From contig OZ020518.1 in NCBI GenBank assembly GCA_963971425.1, positions 14,824,190 to 14,888,189 of the forward strand: a stretch of DNA of 64,000 bases, written 5' to 3'. Within the stretch, counting starts at the first letter, position 1; every line of letters starts with the position of its first letter. Shown piece after piece: positions 1-16,612 of the stretch. This DNA comes from Bryoerythrophyllum caledonicum (taxonomy: Eukaryota > Streptophyta > Bryopsida > Pottiales > Pottiaceae). Made by a program: the position numbers and the translations under genes. The notes beneath the pieces were generated by a model. The model made no database searches. It was not told the origin of the DNA and was given only the letters and a program-made list of their open reading frames with translations.

Positions 1-2
1 AG

Positions 3-3791
<3,789 letters not shown>

Positions 3792-3861
3792 AGGCCTTTC
3801 AATCCCAAGCCTTTTAGAAGTCTAGAGAACATTGAATTAGGAAAGTCTGCCATGACATTAC

Positions 3862-4026
3862 TGTTGGAATTTATCCACCCTTTTCCTCTTCATTGATGTC
3901 GACTAGCTTTCATCCACTCTTCGTTCATCCATCGATGAACTCTCAATGTATATATTTCGTCTGCTCTTTGTAAATGCAAGCTTTCACTTGTAGACGTGTG
4001 TGTCTATTCATCTTTAGTCTTCAACA
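3862..4026 (+). repeat. Copia left LTR
   Basis: Starts TGTTGGAA and ends CTTCAACA. It aligns over its whole length with 9844-10009 with many scattered differences, which suggests an old insertion. Confidence 0.88.
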
Positions 4027-4037
4027 TGGTATTTGAG
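4027..4037 (+). promoter_or_regulatory. Primer-binding-site-like sequence of the Copia element
   Basis: TGGTATTTGAG directly follows the left LTR. It resembles the TGGTATCAGAGC site complementary to plant initiator methionine tRNA used by many plant Copia elements, with two changes. Its position supports the LTR boundary. Confidence 0.65.
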
Positions 4038-4266
4038 TGTCTTGTACTCTAGTCAGTAGAGTTAGTAAGAGATCTGCAGCAAGAGAGAAAAGGTGAAAAA
4101 GAGATAGACAATCTTGGCTCGGTAGAGCGAGTTGTCAAGGATTCCTCATGAGGAAAGACAAGATCACTGAAGCACTACTCTTGGATCTCAATAGATGAGT
4201 GTAGATCTGATTGGAAATTGAAGCGTAGAAAATAGCAACAATGAAGGGGATGGAGAACTACTATGT

Positions 4267-7200
4267 TTGGAGCTTAAAGATGCGTGCCATCTTGCGCGGG
4301 GAAGGACACTGAAGCGTGACAGAAATATAGCAAGCACCAATTGCTTACTTGGCAACAGTCGACGGGGAGCAAATCACCAAACTTCAACTCAACAGGAAGA
4401 AGGCGCTTGCTTACAGGCTCATAAATACCATATTCATTATATTGGCAGATTTCCAGGACTTTGAAAGGTATGAATGGTTTTCCCAATTGAAACTGTTTGT
4501 GCACATTCAGCTCGACTCGAGCTGAATATGTACCCATATTGTACATAAAGGACAAATTTCATTGTGTAAATTCACTAAACATTTGCATGTTTAGGTCGAC
4601 TTAAGCTTCATATAATATTTTGGGAGGCTCCCAATTTCCCAATATAATGAATATGGTGTTCATACTTTTATGAGTTGCAAATGATTTGGTTGATGTAGTT
4701 GCAAACCAAATAGAAGAGTACATCAAGAAAGTGAGATAATTGAGAAACAAGTTGAATAACATGGGCGAGAAAGTTGGAGATCGGAACTTGAATCACTTAG
4801 TACTCAACATACTGCTATGTTCATTTGAAGGTACCATACAGACCTTGACACATCTTGATGCAAATATGACCTTCAAGAAGTTGAGCTTCCACCTACTTGC
4901 GGAGCATCACCATAGAGAACACCGTAACCGACTGCTTGGGGAAGAAGAAGCCCTCGCAACAACTTTCTATCGGTAGGCTTCATTCAACCTTGGACGCGGC
5001 AGAGGACGAGGTCGATGGTTTTGTGGACAGCTTGGATGGAGCTCTTTTGGAGGTCGGTGGACCAATAACCGTGGACAATTTGGTGTCACCGGACCAAGAT
5101 CAAGATCGACGGCTCAAGCACCACCGCACGGAGCCTACCACACTCCACACAGACTGCATCAACCACTTGTCATATGCTACAATTGCGGTAAACCAGGGCA
5201 CTACTCACGCGATTGCCATGCTCCACAAACACCAACAACAAAAGGTACCAATTTTGCATACTCCGCAGAGATGTCTGATCCTTTCTATTATAATTCATAC
5301 TATGGTCCCTAGTGTAATCAACAATACTATGAGGGCAATAATCCTTGCTATGTGGATAGCGGCGCTACTACATACATAGTCTGAGACCCTGACAAGCTAG
5401 ATGTTGAACCGAGTACATCCGGTCAAAATTACAATATTAGAACCGGTGGAGGTGAATCACACATAGTGCAAGGTACTGGAAGTTCCACTCTTCGCACTAC
5501 TACGGGTGAAATAAAGCTTGAGAATCTTCGTTCTGTGCCTAGTATGACAAAAAATCTTGTCTAAGTCGGATCAGTCGCCGATACTGGCTATACTATCATG
5601 TTTTCCTCAACACACCGTTGGATCCTTAATGGAGAGAGTATTATCGCAACTAGTTTCAGAAACAAGACGAACGGCTTATATTCATTTCATGAACCAAGTG
5701 AAGCATTACCAACAGGGATCAAGGATGATGCACTCCTTTGGCACCGCCGCTTAGGCCACTTGAGTAATTCAAATTTTAGCCATCTTTCAAAGTCTGATCT
5801 TGTAAAAGGACTTCCAAGTATAAATATCAAGTATTGAGTGTGCGAATGCTCCCTAGCAGAACTTGAGTGCCGGGAGCATTTTCCATGCAAATTTGAAACA
5901 AGAGCGTCAAAACCAGGTGAATACATTCATTTCGATGTCATAGGACCTCTGCAACAACCATTATTAGGCGGATCACGCTATGCACTTGCATTCATAGATG
6001 ATTTCTCATGCAAAAGTTGGGTCTACATCATGAAATACAAAAGTGAGACATTCAATAGATTTAGAACCTTCAAGGCCAAACTTGGAGCGGAAACAAGGAA
6101 TGCAGTAAAAATTTTACGAACCAACAGAGGCGGTGGATACTTGTCAGATTTTTTCAAGCAATATTGCTCAAGACTTGGAATACATTGCGCCCTAACACAA
6201 GCCAAAACCCCACAACAGAATGGAGTATCCGAGCGGCGCAATCGCACGCTTATGGAAATAGCAAGAAACACTGCTCATGACTGCAAGCTACGTTCTTTTT
6301 TTTATGGATGGAGGCGGTCAACATGGATTTTTTTTTATTAATCATAGCCCAACACGAGCTAATTCACAAGATCCGCCGAAAGCAAAATTCTCAGGTAACA
6401 CCATCTCACTCAGCCATTTGAATTTTTTTGGATGTATGGCCCACGTGTACATTCCAGACAATGACAGAGGAAAGCTTGAGAGCAACTCCAGAAGATGCAT
6501 ATTTATGGGCTACGACGATGAGAGCAAAACATACCAATTATATGACCTCAAAAGTCGACAAATTATCATAAACCGAGATGTTGTATTCAATGAAGATTAA
6601 GTGGGATTCCATCACCTACACGGCGTGCAACCTTTGTTTAACCTCATGAGCCTGAGCTCGACTCAAAGATCAACAGCCTTTATACATGTTTGAGCTGAAG
6701 AACCTACACCTATACGAGAAACTGACAGAGCTGTTGCAGATGATCTGCCAACCACGAACGAGAGTCAGCCAAGTCCCGACCTACACAAAGACAACAAGAT
6801 CACAAACTTACCACCCGAGCAGGACCTCCACGAGGTCATCTCAAAGAGCCTGAAGTCAGCCCCGCCATCTATCGACATTAGGCAACAACCATCACCATCC
6901 AGTTTCCGCAAACACCGGATTGTATCCCAGTCCCAAGCTCGTCTTCCCAAACAACTTCACGAACTGGTACGCCGCTCGATTCCCAAGCCCTTTCTTGATC
7001 TACTCCTTTGCGAAGAAGAACGAGTGCAATCAGCCACGGACAGAGAGTGCGATCAGTTCTTGCAGACACCTATAGCTGCAGCAAAGGCCGTAGACTATCA
7101 CCAAAGGATGCCGATAACCGCAGTAGAGGCCGCAACCCAACGCTAAACGATGCTCATCATCACCGCCTAACGCCGGACTGCCGATGGTGTCTCCAGCTTG

Positions 7201-9660
7201 CATTGCGCAAGTTCTTGCAGATGCTCAATTTGTCAATACACATTGCTATCCTAGAAGGACACGACAACCATCCTCAAGATTAAAAGACTACTAGACTGTG
7301 CTAGCAGAATCTAAAAAGGAGCCATTGAATTACCACGAAGCAATGAAATTGGAAGGCTGACTATAGGCCATTCAACGTGAAGTGGATTCAGTACTTAAAA
7401 ACCAGACTTGGGAAGTGATAGACCAATTTGCACACAATAAGGCCATCACTGCAAAGTGGATATTCAAAGTAAATGACGGTGACTCACAAACACTCAAACT
7501 AGAATTGTTGTGTAAGGTTACCAACAATAGAAAGTAGTTGACTATCAGGATATTTTTGCACCTATTGTATGGTGTTCCACAATCCGGACAATATTTGCAC
7601 TTGCAGCCAAAAAAAAAGGCCTCTTCAATAGCTCGACGTCAACGGCAACCTGTAAGAGGATGTTATCATGGAAGTCCCCGACTAATTTCTAGGCCCAAAG
7701 ATCCTTCCAAAGTTTGCCGTATCAAACGTGCATTATATGGCCTTAACTAGCTCCGAAGGCATTGCACGAGCGCATCGACTCATGGTTAATATTGCAAGGG
7801 CTCATGCGCAGTATATTCAAGCCAAATTTGTACCACAACACTCACAATGGAAAGAAGATTATCATACTATTATACGTAGATGACTTCCTTCTCAGAGGTG
7901 ATGACAAGGAGTGAATCAAACAACTTAAAGCAATTTTCAAGCGAACATTTGACATGACAGATCTACGGGAGGCAAAACTATATCTAGGAGTTGAAATACA
8001 AAGATTGTTAAAGGGAGATTTTACCTCAAGTGAAAAATCTGCTCTACGCTCATTCAAACTACAATTTCAGGGCAATAAGACAAAAGTCCGGAACATGACT
8101 TTTACTGGGTCTAAAACTCCAGATTCAACCTAGATCTGAATCTAGATATGAATTTGGAGTTAGTTGGGACTTTGATTCTGTTTTTCTTAGGTTTAACTCA
8201 TAGATCCAGAGTTTTCACACTAGATTACAACAAATCAGACTATACCCACAACAATCCGGACTTGTTTCTAACTCTAACAACCTAGATTCGGTTAGGGTCT
8301 AGTAAATCAAGCTAGATCTATACCTGATCTAGTGTATTTAGGCCAGATCTACAATACCCACAACCACATGGCACTCAAAATGAGCTTCTAACAACGAAAT
8401 CTACTTACATATTCAAACCCTAACACAAAACACACAATAGATAGTGGCAAGTTGTGTTTTACTTCCTCGAACATCTATATACTTCTTCCATACTCAATAC
8501 AACTCAAGATCCACACAATACATTCACTTCCTAGCTCTCTAACTCTACTACACACTCTAAGTTGCAACACATCATGAGAGAGAGAGAAAGAAGAGAGCCT
8601 CCAGCCCAAGAGGTGGCTCTCTACCCCCTCCAAACCCTAATCCCTCCACAATGGATGAAAATTTTCCGGATGGATGACATCCATGTCTGGACAATTTCAT
8701 CCAAAAGTTCAGACTGGACGGTTTCATCCACTATCAATCCAGACAGTGTCATCCACTATCCAGATTCATCCACTGTCTACTTTTTACCCATATAAACTAC
8801 TTAGTAACTCAAAAAATTACTACCTAGACTTTACAATAAGCCCAAATCTCCAGTTAACAAAGATACAAGAACAATATCCTCATCACTCAGATTGATTACA
8901 TCACTCAGATTGACTACAAAAATTTAACCTGCAAGATTTCAACTATGTAAACTACCAATATCTAATCCTAATATCGTACTTCAATGCAACATGGGCACTA
9001 AACATATCCACCCTACTCTTTGTAGATCTTTGGTGGGAAACCTTATATACCTTACGAATACTAGGCCCAACATCTCATATGCCATCAATTGCGTCGCAAA
9101 ATACGTGGAAAACCCTAAGGAAGCACACTATCATGCTGCAAAGAAAATACTCAGGTATCTACAAGGAGCAATAGAATATGGCTTATTTCTCTCCGCAGAC
9201 AACATTAATATGTTTCATACCTACGCCGATGCGGATTGGGGACAAGATATGGATGCGCGGCACTCTACCTCCGCGATCCTATACAAGCTTGGAAACTCGA
9301 GTATAATTTGGTCAAGAAATTACAACTTGTTGTTTCAATGTTTCTCTATCAACGACCGAAGCTAAATATAGGGTCCTTACTAACGCGGAAAAGGACATTT
9401 TGTATTTTAGAATATTATTCAATGAATTAGGCATCAACACCGACAATACCACATATATGATGAGTGATAATCAATCTTGTATAAAGCTAGTCTAGATCCC
9501 GGTTATGCACTCATGCACAAAACATATAGAAATTCAAGTACATTTTATTTGAGAAACTGCTCAAAGCGGCGACGTTCAAGTTACATATACACCTACTGTT
9601 CATTTAAAGCACGCTGATTTCCTTACCAAGCCCTTACCTTATGCCAAATTTGCCCAAAAT
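4267..9660 (+). pseudogene. Copia gag-pol remnant
   Basis: Recognisable pieces in several frames. Gag CCHC knuckle CYNCGKPGHYSRDC at 5175-5216. Protease motif VDSGATT near 5350. GAG-pre-integrase HRRLGHLSN near 5745. Integrase from about 5900 to 6290 with HFDVIGP, RTNRGGGY and QNGVSERRN. RT lead-in motif AITAKWIFKV near 7450, RT catalytic LLYVDDFLL near 7870, and RNase H with HTYADADWG near 9220 and LKHADFLTKPLP near 9605. The second integrase acidic position, usually Asp in this motif, is Asn here (RTNRGG). There are stop codons in every domain. No function is expected. Confidence 0.88.
8070..8935. mobile_element. Probable nested insertion in the Copia element
   Basis: Copia coding similarity stops just after the RT-end motif (AKLYLGVEIQR and some 30 residues more) and resumes with PISNP...CRSLVGNLIYL near 8945. 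The 866 bp between are not Copia-like. They are flanked by a 6-bp direct repeat ATTTCA (8064-8069 and 8936-8941), which would be the target duplication. Inside are CT-rich and 'CATCCACT'-type short repeats and no credible gene. The element class is not identified. Confidence 0.5.
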
Positions 9661-10434
9661 TGCCTTTGTGCAGGGGTACTCCCTCCTCAGCTTACAGCCG
9701 TGCCTTGACCCACTCAGTTCATCACCAAAAGAATAAGACCTACCTCCGGAGTCGGGACAACGACGGCACTTGTAACATGGCTCTCCGATCTCCACTGACC
9801 TCGCGGAGAGAGTTGTCTCGATGAGGCCAAGTGCGAGGGAGGGTGTTGGAACCTGTCCGCCCTCGTCCTCTTCATTGGTGTTGACTAGCATTCATCCACT
9901 CTTTGTTCATCCATCAATGAACCCTCAATGTATATATTTCGACCGCTCTTTGCACAACACAAGCTTTCACTTGCAGACTTGTGTGTCTATTTGTCTTCAA
10001 TCTTCAACAACTACATCCTAGGTAACAAGAGAATTCATCACAAGATCTTACAACGGGGGAGTCAAGCTCTTCTTGTCCATCCATTCACACTAAGTTTAGT
10101 CTTGCTAACATATATTCCCAAGAAACCTTTCCTAGGTCACGCGTAAGCAATCCTTGAAAAGTAGTTTAAGGACAAGCTAACCCAAATTGAATGGCCTTAG
10201 CTATTTTCAGAGAGTAGTAGCAAATACCTTGCTGAATTGACCCCACGATCTTTGTATGTCAAGTTGTCAACATTCACTTTCCGGAATTGGTTTTGGCCTG
10301 TTGAATTGAATCATAGTTGTGTACAATTCAACCATTCTCTTGGCCAGCCATAGCCGCCCATCGTCCTTAAAGGGTCATGGAAATGACCTATCTCACCACT
10401 TCCACGACTCAACAAGGTTATTCCATATAATTAG

Positions 10435-10630
10435 GGCTGCTTGCACATTACCTACTCCAAGTTCATAATCAAGGCAGTTGCACATTAACGACTACTCCAA
10501 GTTCATAATCAGGCCCGCTTGCAGATTACCTAGTACTCCAAGTTCATAATCAGGGCTGCTTGCAGATTACCTGGTACTCCAAGTTCATAATCAGGGCTGC
10601 TTGCACATTACCAAGCACTCCAAGTTCATG
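10435..10630. repeat. Tandem repeat, about 45-bp unit, 4-5 copies
   Basis: Imperfect units of the type 'GCTTGCACATTACC...', then ACTCCAAGTTCATAATCAG, repeated head to tail. The units differ at a few positions and by small indels. Confidence 0.85.
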
Positions 10631-11789
10631 AAAAGTCTTGAGAAGTACTACTTCTGAAACCAACGACACTTGCCTAAAACTGGAACAGTCTGTCTTACTC
10701 TGCAAGAAGGCTGCGTGTGAATCCTTGAACTTCCAGTCAAGTTGGAATTAGTGATCAGTTTGAAAAGTGCAACGCTCTGTGGAGCCCACGGGAAGAGATG
10801 TTCGTTCACAGGACTTTTGTTTGACCTTGTTCTACATGGCTTCTGGATCAATCTTGGGCCATATGAACCGTCCAGTCATGATAATGAGTAATGTGGACTG
10901 TATCAACTTTGGGGAAGAGACTTTCAACCGGTCCAAAACTCTTTCCGCTTTCAATCCAGAGAGGACTTGCTCTTGAATGGCTGCAAGAGGATATGTCTCG
11001 ATCCGTGAAAAAGCAAGAAGATTTGAGCTTCACGTTTACAGGCTTTCCGAATGCTCTTTGGAATTGACTTGGAAACTGTAAACAGATGAATGTATTCTTG
11101 TCCATTCTCAATCTTGAACTACTGGGTAAGTCAGCTCCCTTTACAGGAGCACATGTTACAACAACCACTTTCATCATATCAGGCGGCTTGCCAAGTACAT
11201 GCTGCACATTTCCAGCCTATCCTTGTATCAGGTAGAACAAACACGGCTCTTGTAGAGGTAGTTGACTATACAACTTCTTGGGGATAATACGGGACCCAAA
11301 TATTCATTGACGATTAAAAATGAGCCCTTCTCTCCGAAAGTATAATGGCTTTGGGGAATCACATAATTTACTTAAGTATGCCATATTTAACTTAAATTGA
11401 ACTATGCAAAGTCCAGAAATCATGACCGTTAATCACATCTCCTGATGATTTGAGAAATCTCCAGGATGATTCTAGTGTAATTCAACCGGAGATCTCCCAA
11501 GGATGCGTTTAGTCCAAAGTCTAGAATTCACTAAAATTTTCCAGATTTAACTAAATGATGCATAAGTGGTTATAATATCCCCTTTTCAACCATTCTCATC
11601 CTTTGATGGGATGTTGCAAGGTGAGAAATGGAGAATGGCTCCCATAATTTGGACGTTACAAACCCCGCCTATTCTCAATCTTCACACGACCCCCCTCTGC
11701 TATAACACCTACTATTGATAAGTACAGAGAGCTAAATACGAAAGCAATAACAGTATCACAAATTCAAAAAGCAACAAAATGAATTTACT

Positions 11790-12013
11790 TTAACCCCTAA
11801 AGGACCAGAGTCTCCTTCGGGGGGATTCCTTGATTTTTGGGCAGGTTCCTAAAATTCGAAAAAAAATCAATTTTCTCTGAAATTTTTATTCTAGATTTCC
11901 TTTGATAAGAGCTTCGTGGACATATTTTTATTTTATTTTTCGGATTTGTGGTTTGAAAGTTAGTACCACTTATAGTTTTTGAGGGAAATTGTCAAGGAAC
12001 TTTAGGGGTTAAT
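11790..12013. repeat. Small MITE-like repeat with TTAACCCCTAAAGGACC ends
   Basis: About 220 bp that begins TTAACCCCTAAAGGACC and ends with AACTTTAGGGGTTAA, i.e. short terminal inverted repeats. The interior is AT-rich and non-coding. It shares its ends with the longer copies at 45.8, 52.1, 53.6 and 54.1 kb. Confidence 0.6.
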
Positions 12014-12789
12014 CAAAATTCGGTTGAGAACTGGAGTAGCTACATCCTTCTCTTTTTGTTTGTCCAGATTGCGGAAGTTTCCAGCACCAGTTTCTTGACC
12101 TGTGTCTGGAAGCTGACTTCTTTTGTCATTCTGTGACTCAACAACCATTGAATGTCACATGGATTATTCTACAAGGATCATGCCACAACCTTTGGCAGCT
12201 TGCTCCCAAAGTCTGGATCACAAACACACACTTCCGTGCAATTAGGGGACTTCCACACGCAAGGACATGACGTCCTCTAAGCTAGGACTTACCTTGCTCG
12301 TCACATGGATGAATGTTGTCACAGTCCACCTTTTTGCTGTACTTCACACAACAAATGTCACACTTTGACCATGTTTTTTTTTTTTTTTCCCTCCCAAGAA
12401 CCATTGAAGGAATGTCATGTGATAGCATGGAGAACTGAATCCTAGATCTTATGATTAAGTACCAAGTCTTTGCCAGTCAACCTTCCTTTGAGTGGATATG
12501 AAATTCCTTGTTGGAAATTGAATTTGTATTTGTGGTGGATGAATTTTTATTGGGGATGGAACTTGGCATTTGCATTAACATTACCTCACAGGATGCCGGA
12601 TTGAATGTCGCCTTCACCCCATGTTAAGGTCTCAATGTGGGGATATCCTGTCAAAATGGAACCGTGCTCAACCCTTCAAGTAATTGCACAGAACTGAATA
12701 CATTGCCAAACACATGATTGAATGTGTACGAGGCAAGTTAAGATTGAAATGCAATTAGAATACAAGCAATGTCCTACACTTACACACAT

Positions 12790-13590
12790 GATTAAATTTA
12801 ATAGAGACATCCTATATATAAACCACTCAAGGATCAAGAGTCTCACGGGGAACAAGTTCCAATGATTGGGATTTTTATTTCGAATTCTTGAAATTTTGTA
12901 TGAAGATGTGGAAATATAATTGTTATTCTCACAAAGTCTAAGGAAAATCAATCATGCCACCTTAAATTAATTTTTTTACATAGTGTGTAACTCCAAGAAC
13001 TTTAGATACAACCCTCTAATAAATGTGAGACTTTTAATACAAGTAACTAATATTATTTGATATTTTCAAAGAGAAATCCCATAGTGTAAGACTTTCACTC
13101 AAAGACAAGTCAAACTCTTCTCACCTTCTCAAACTTGAGGTGCTTTAAAAAGTATTGATTTCTTCAAAAAATTAAAGATCTTCATATGAATCTCATTGTA
13201 TTTTCTTTTGAAGACAAATGAATTTTATTTTTGTTTGTTTGGATTCTCAATTTAATTTTTTTAATAAGAAATCACATTGTGCTCTTGCAATTTTTGAACC
13301 TCTCTCCAATAATTATTGCTTAATAATTTGAAGTGCTTCACTTTGCCTCTACTTCTTAAAGTTATTATTAAAATAACTAACCTTAAATACATTATTATGA
13401 TTGTATAAGATTTAGAACTTTCATAATGAAAAAATTGACACCAAGTGAAGTTGAAGTTTGCCGATCCTTAAGCCCATGGAAGAAAAATACCTTTTTTTTC
13501 AATTCGTGTACTATAATCTTTCAATCCATGCGGTCAAAGTTTATGAAAAAATTGAGAGCATGTTTGCCCTTAACCCTTTAATCCTTTAAG
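12790..13590 (+). repeat. Copy of AT-rich interspersed repeat family
   Basis: Shares ordered blocks with the copies at 52.1 and 54.1 kb: the CAATCATGCCACCTTAAA-type block, ATAAATGTGAGACTTTTAATAC, and a diagnostic TTGACACCAAGTGAAGTTGAAGT segment near 13435. It ends near a TTAACCCTTTAA motif. It is diverged and non-coding. Confidence 0.55.
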
Positions 13591-14165
13591 GCTTTTCTAG
13601 CCTGTGAGAATCTACGATTGTTCTAGATCATGCAAAATGACATCTACCCAATGGATACATTTCAGCACAAAAATCTACGAACTCATTTCACAGCAATCAC
13701 TTTGACTCCCCAATGCTTGCACCAATTGTTGTGGCAATGGTCTCAATAGATGCCCATCTTCCTCCACCTCTAAGCCATGGTCTATTTTTTCCTTTGAGGT
13801 TGCCTGTAGTGCTTGCTACAAAGATTTTGTGCCAAAACGACCCATATATGGTTGTTCGGCCGTAAAGGATTACGGCCAAGGAGCTCACAAGACCTAGAAG
13901 AATCTATGAGTGTAATAGATCATGAAGAACAACATCTACACATATTAGGGTACATTTCATGTACCCTTACGTCACATAAATCACTATACTAGCTTGCCAA
14001 TGCTTGCATTAATTTTGGTGGCACCGATTGTGGTAGATCTTGATTTGCCTCTAAACTTTCCTCAAATTTTCCTTGGAGGTGGCACGTAGTACATGCTACA
14101 AAGATTAACCTGGCCACACAACCCAAAAATGGACATTAGGCATTGAAGGCTTAAGAAGTCTTAGT
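13590..14165. repeat. Second interspersed repeat family, two adjacent copies
   Basis: Two diverged copies in tandem (about 13590-13870 and 13871-14160). Shared landmarks in order are 'AGAATCTA-GAT/GTGTAATAGATCATG', 'CATCTAC', 'GGTACATTTCA', 'CAATGCTTGCA' and 'TTGCCTCTAA'. Related copies begin near 15290 and 53840. No coding content was seen. Confidence 0.6.
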
Positions 14166-15269
14166 TTTAAGAAGGGTTAGTTGTGTAGATTAAGATTTTA
14201 CTATGGAATATGGAAATAATTTTTTTTTTGGTTTGGAACCATGTACTAGAATGAGCAGTTTTGGAGTTTTTTTCTGACAAAAAGTAGTCAAGGATTTTTA
14301 GAGGTTAACCCTAAGGGTTCACGAAGATAGTTTAACACCTCAAATTCTTTTTTAGAGCAAAATTCTGAGTATCCTCAAAGACAATTTAACTTTAAAGTTT
14401 ATTTAGGGCTGAATTGGGCATATCTCTGTGGTTTTTTTGGACAATTAATCCTTGATTACCCAGTATTTTATATGATTCTTGAGACTTTTATGAGTGCAAG
14501 AAAGGAAGAGGTAGTAAGATGGATTCCACAACTTATTCTTCTTGAAATGAAACTTTTCTTTTTTTTCTTTTTTCTTCTCTAATTTATTCCCTTGCTATTG
14601 CATTCTAAACCTAGGTATGACCAATAACAAATGTTACAAAATGTACCAAAGAATCTAACATACTGCAACTTATATAATCATTAGAAACACATTGTAGAAG
14701 AAATTTCCAAAAAATCATCACATACACTCCTCAATCACCATTAACATAACATTAATTGGTACTTATACCTGGGTCCAAACTCCAATAGCGGAGGAGTCAA
14801 CTTATTTGAAAAGGGAGAAGAAAGACAAGAGCCCTACCAAAAAGAACAAAATCCATCAAATCACCCCTTCTTCTTGCCTTCAAATATAGCTGAAGAAGAC
14901 CTAGTAAGGTAGAAAGACCCAAAATCCCAGTACCCCTGTTTTCTACACCTACCCTAGATTTCAGGAAAAAATGTAGCTTGTAGTGATGACAAACTACATT
15001 TCCTCCTTGAAATCACTTAAAAAGTCATACCCACTTATACATCACTTATGAATTCACTAGTAAGTGCATAAATCTTGTATAGGCGGGTTACATTTTCTCC
15101 CTAAAATCTAGGATAGGTGTAGAAAAGAACAATATTGGGTTGTTGGTCAGTACTAGGTGAATTCTACCCTTAGATCAAAAATCAAATCTAGGGAACAATT
15201 CAACAACACCCTAGCTTCACTACCATCACAAAAGGTGAAGCATCATCCAACTAACAAACGTTAACCCTG

Positions 15270-15420
15270 TAGCCCCTTAAGTGGACCATGAGAGCCTAGG
15301 AGAATCTACGAGCGTAACAGACCAGGAAGAACGTCATCTACCTAGTCGGTATCGTCTAGCACAACCCCACTTCACGGAAATCACTGTAGCTTCCTAATGC
15401 CTACTTGAATTGGAGATTGC
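15270..15420. repeat. Further partial copy of the 13.6-kb repeat family
   Basis: Carries the same landmarks (CTAGGAGAATCTACGAGCGTAA, then CATCTACC, then TCACTGTAGCTTCCTAATGCCTAC) as the two copies at 13.6-14.2 kb. Confidence 0.5.
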
Positions 15421-15884
15421 AGAGATTTGTTGGAAAGCTAACAAGGAGCTCGAATTGCAATCGGAGGATGCCAAAGACAATGACCTATTGTGGAAAGAGT
15501 TGAAAGAGCAAAAGCACCAAAATAGGCGTTGAAGGGTCAACTTGTACAGAGGGCGGTCACCAACCAGCTTCCCAAGCAAACCACGTCAACTGACGTCAAC
15601 TGATGTGGGCCCATATTTACCACCAGTAATCATGTTCAAAGTCGTGTAGATATCTATGTAAAAAATGTGTGCACAAAGGCTCCAAGACCGGTCCAAGCAA
15701 ACAATTATCATGTCGAATCTCATTCCATATAATTTCATACCGGTTTTATATAATTTTATACCGATTTTATATAAAATGTGAACGGTTTTTATATAAACGT
15801 GATCATAAGCGCATGCAACGCGTTCTGGCAGCACCTTCCACGTCAAGTTCTCCGCAACGAACCGATGCTCCAAAGCAAAAGCAC

Positions 15885-16145
15885 CGAAGCATCGGATCGA
15901 AGTCACGTCAGCCCAAAAAGAGCAGTAAAAAGCAAGCAGAAATTCGAAAGGTTGGAACTTCCGAAGCCAGAAAAGAGCAGAAAACAAGCAGAAATTCAAA
16001 AGATTAGAACTTCCGAAGCATCGGATCGAAGTCACGTCAGCCAAAAAAGAGCAGTAAAAAACAAGCAGAAATTCGAAAGGTTGGAACTTCCGAAGCCAAA
16101 AAAGAGCAGAAAACAAGCAGAAATTCTAAAGGTTGGAGCTTCCGA
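15885..16145. repeat. Nested tandem repeat, about 129-bp unit, two copies
   Basis: Each unit holds two related subunits of about 62 bp built on AGAGCAG-AAACAAGCAGAAATTC and GGTTGGAACTTCCGAAGC. The repeat length is a multiple of three, so reading frames stay open through it on both strands. Those frames are products of the repeat and not genes. Confidence 0.85.
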
Positions 16146-16612
16146 AGCTGCACGTGCAGGTGCAGCACCTCCGAAAGAGGGAACTTGCTGGGACCCGGAG
16201 CTTCATCGACATCTAGCGACGTTCATGAAAGTCTATTTTCATGTGGATCCCAGACAGACGTTCGTGAGCCGGCGTTTGCATGCCGTGAGGTGCTACCCGT
16301 ACGTGTACTAGGTTTACGTCATGCTAAAGTGGAGTCAAGCTACTAGCGACGTTGCTTTGACAGGAGTGGAACTTTTGGAAATGCAGGTGGAACCGTGATG
16401 GCCATCGGTTGTGGTGCTAGGTTAAAGAAGAGCAGGGTATTTTCTCTTGTGTTTCCTTTCTAGAACGGGAGCTGTAGCTAGAATGATCGAGGTTTGAGCT
16501 GAGTGAGTGAGCCAGGCCGGCCTTGAAGCATTTGAACGTACTGAGGATGAGCTGTAATCATCGAGATTGCTCGATCATCAAGTTCGTGAGGAGCTGAACA
16601 TTGCTCTAAAAG

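Larger units (their letters stand above)
3862..10009 (+). mobile_element. Degenerate Ty1/Copia LTR retrotransposon
   Basis: A 6.15-kb element bounded by two diverged LTRs of about 165 bp that begin TGTTGGAA and end CAACA. The 5 bases outside each end (ATTAC left, ACTAC right) look like an eroded target duplication. A primer-binding-like site follows the left LTR, and a purine-rich tract (GTGCGAGGGAGGG) precedes the right LTR. Domains run in Copia order: Gag zinc knuckle, protease DSGAT, integrase, reverse transcriptase with YVDD, RNase H. The reading frame is broken by many stops and frameshifts, so the copy is dead. Because it lies 70 bp past the kinase stop codon, it probably split that gene's 3' UTR. 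It is itself interrupted at about 8070-8935. Confidence 0.9.
10010..16612. other. Gene-poor repeat-rich interval
   Basis: No gene is recognised in this 6.6 kb. It holds the tandem and interspersed repeats listed separately (10.4, 11.8, 12.8, 13.6, 15.3 and 15.9 kb). Otherwise it is AT-rich sequence with only short chance reading frames. Confidence 0.6.

Noticed and set aside
10435-10630. Regular repeats as a CRISPR array
   Set aside because: Units are contiguous, diverged and lack unique spacers; the genome is eukaryotic.
10848-11207. 119-codon minus-strand frame
   Set aside because: No recognisable domain, no supporting splice sites, and composition close to random; kept only as a note.
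15586-16311. 176-177-codon frames on both strands
   Set aside because: They stay open because the tandem repeat length is a multiple of three; sequence is repetitive and has no known domain.
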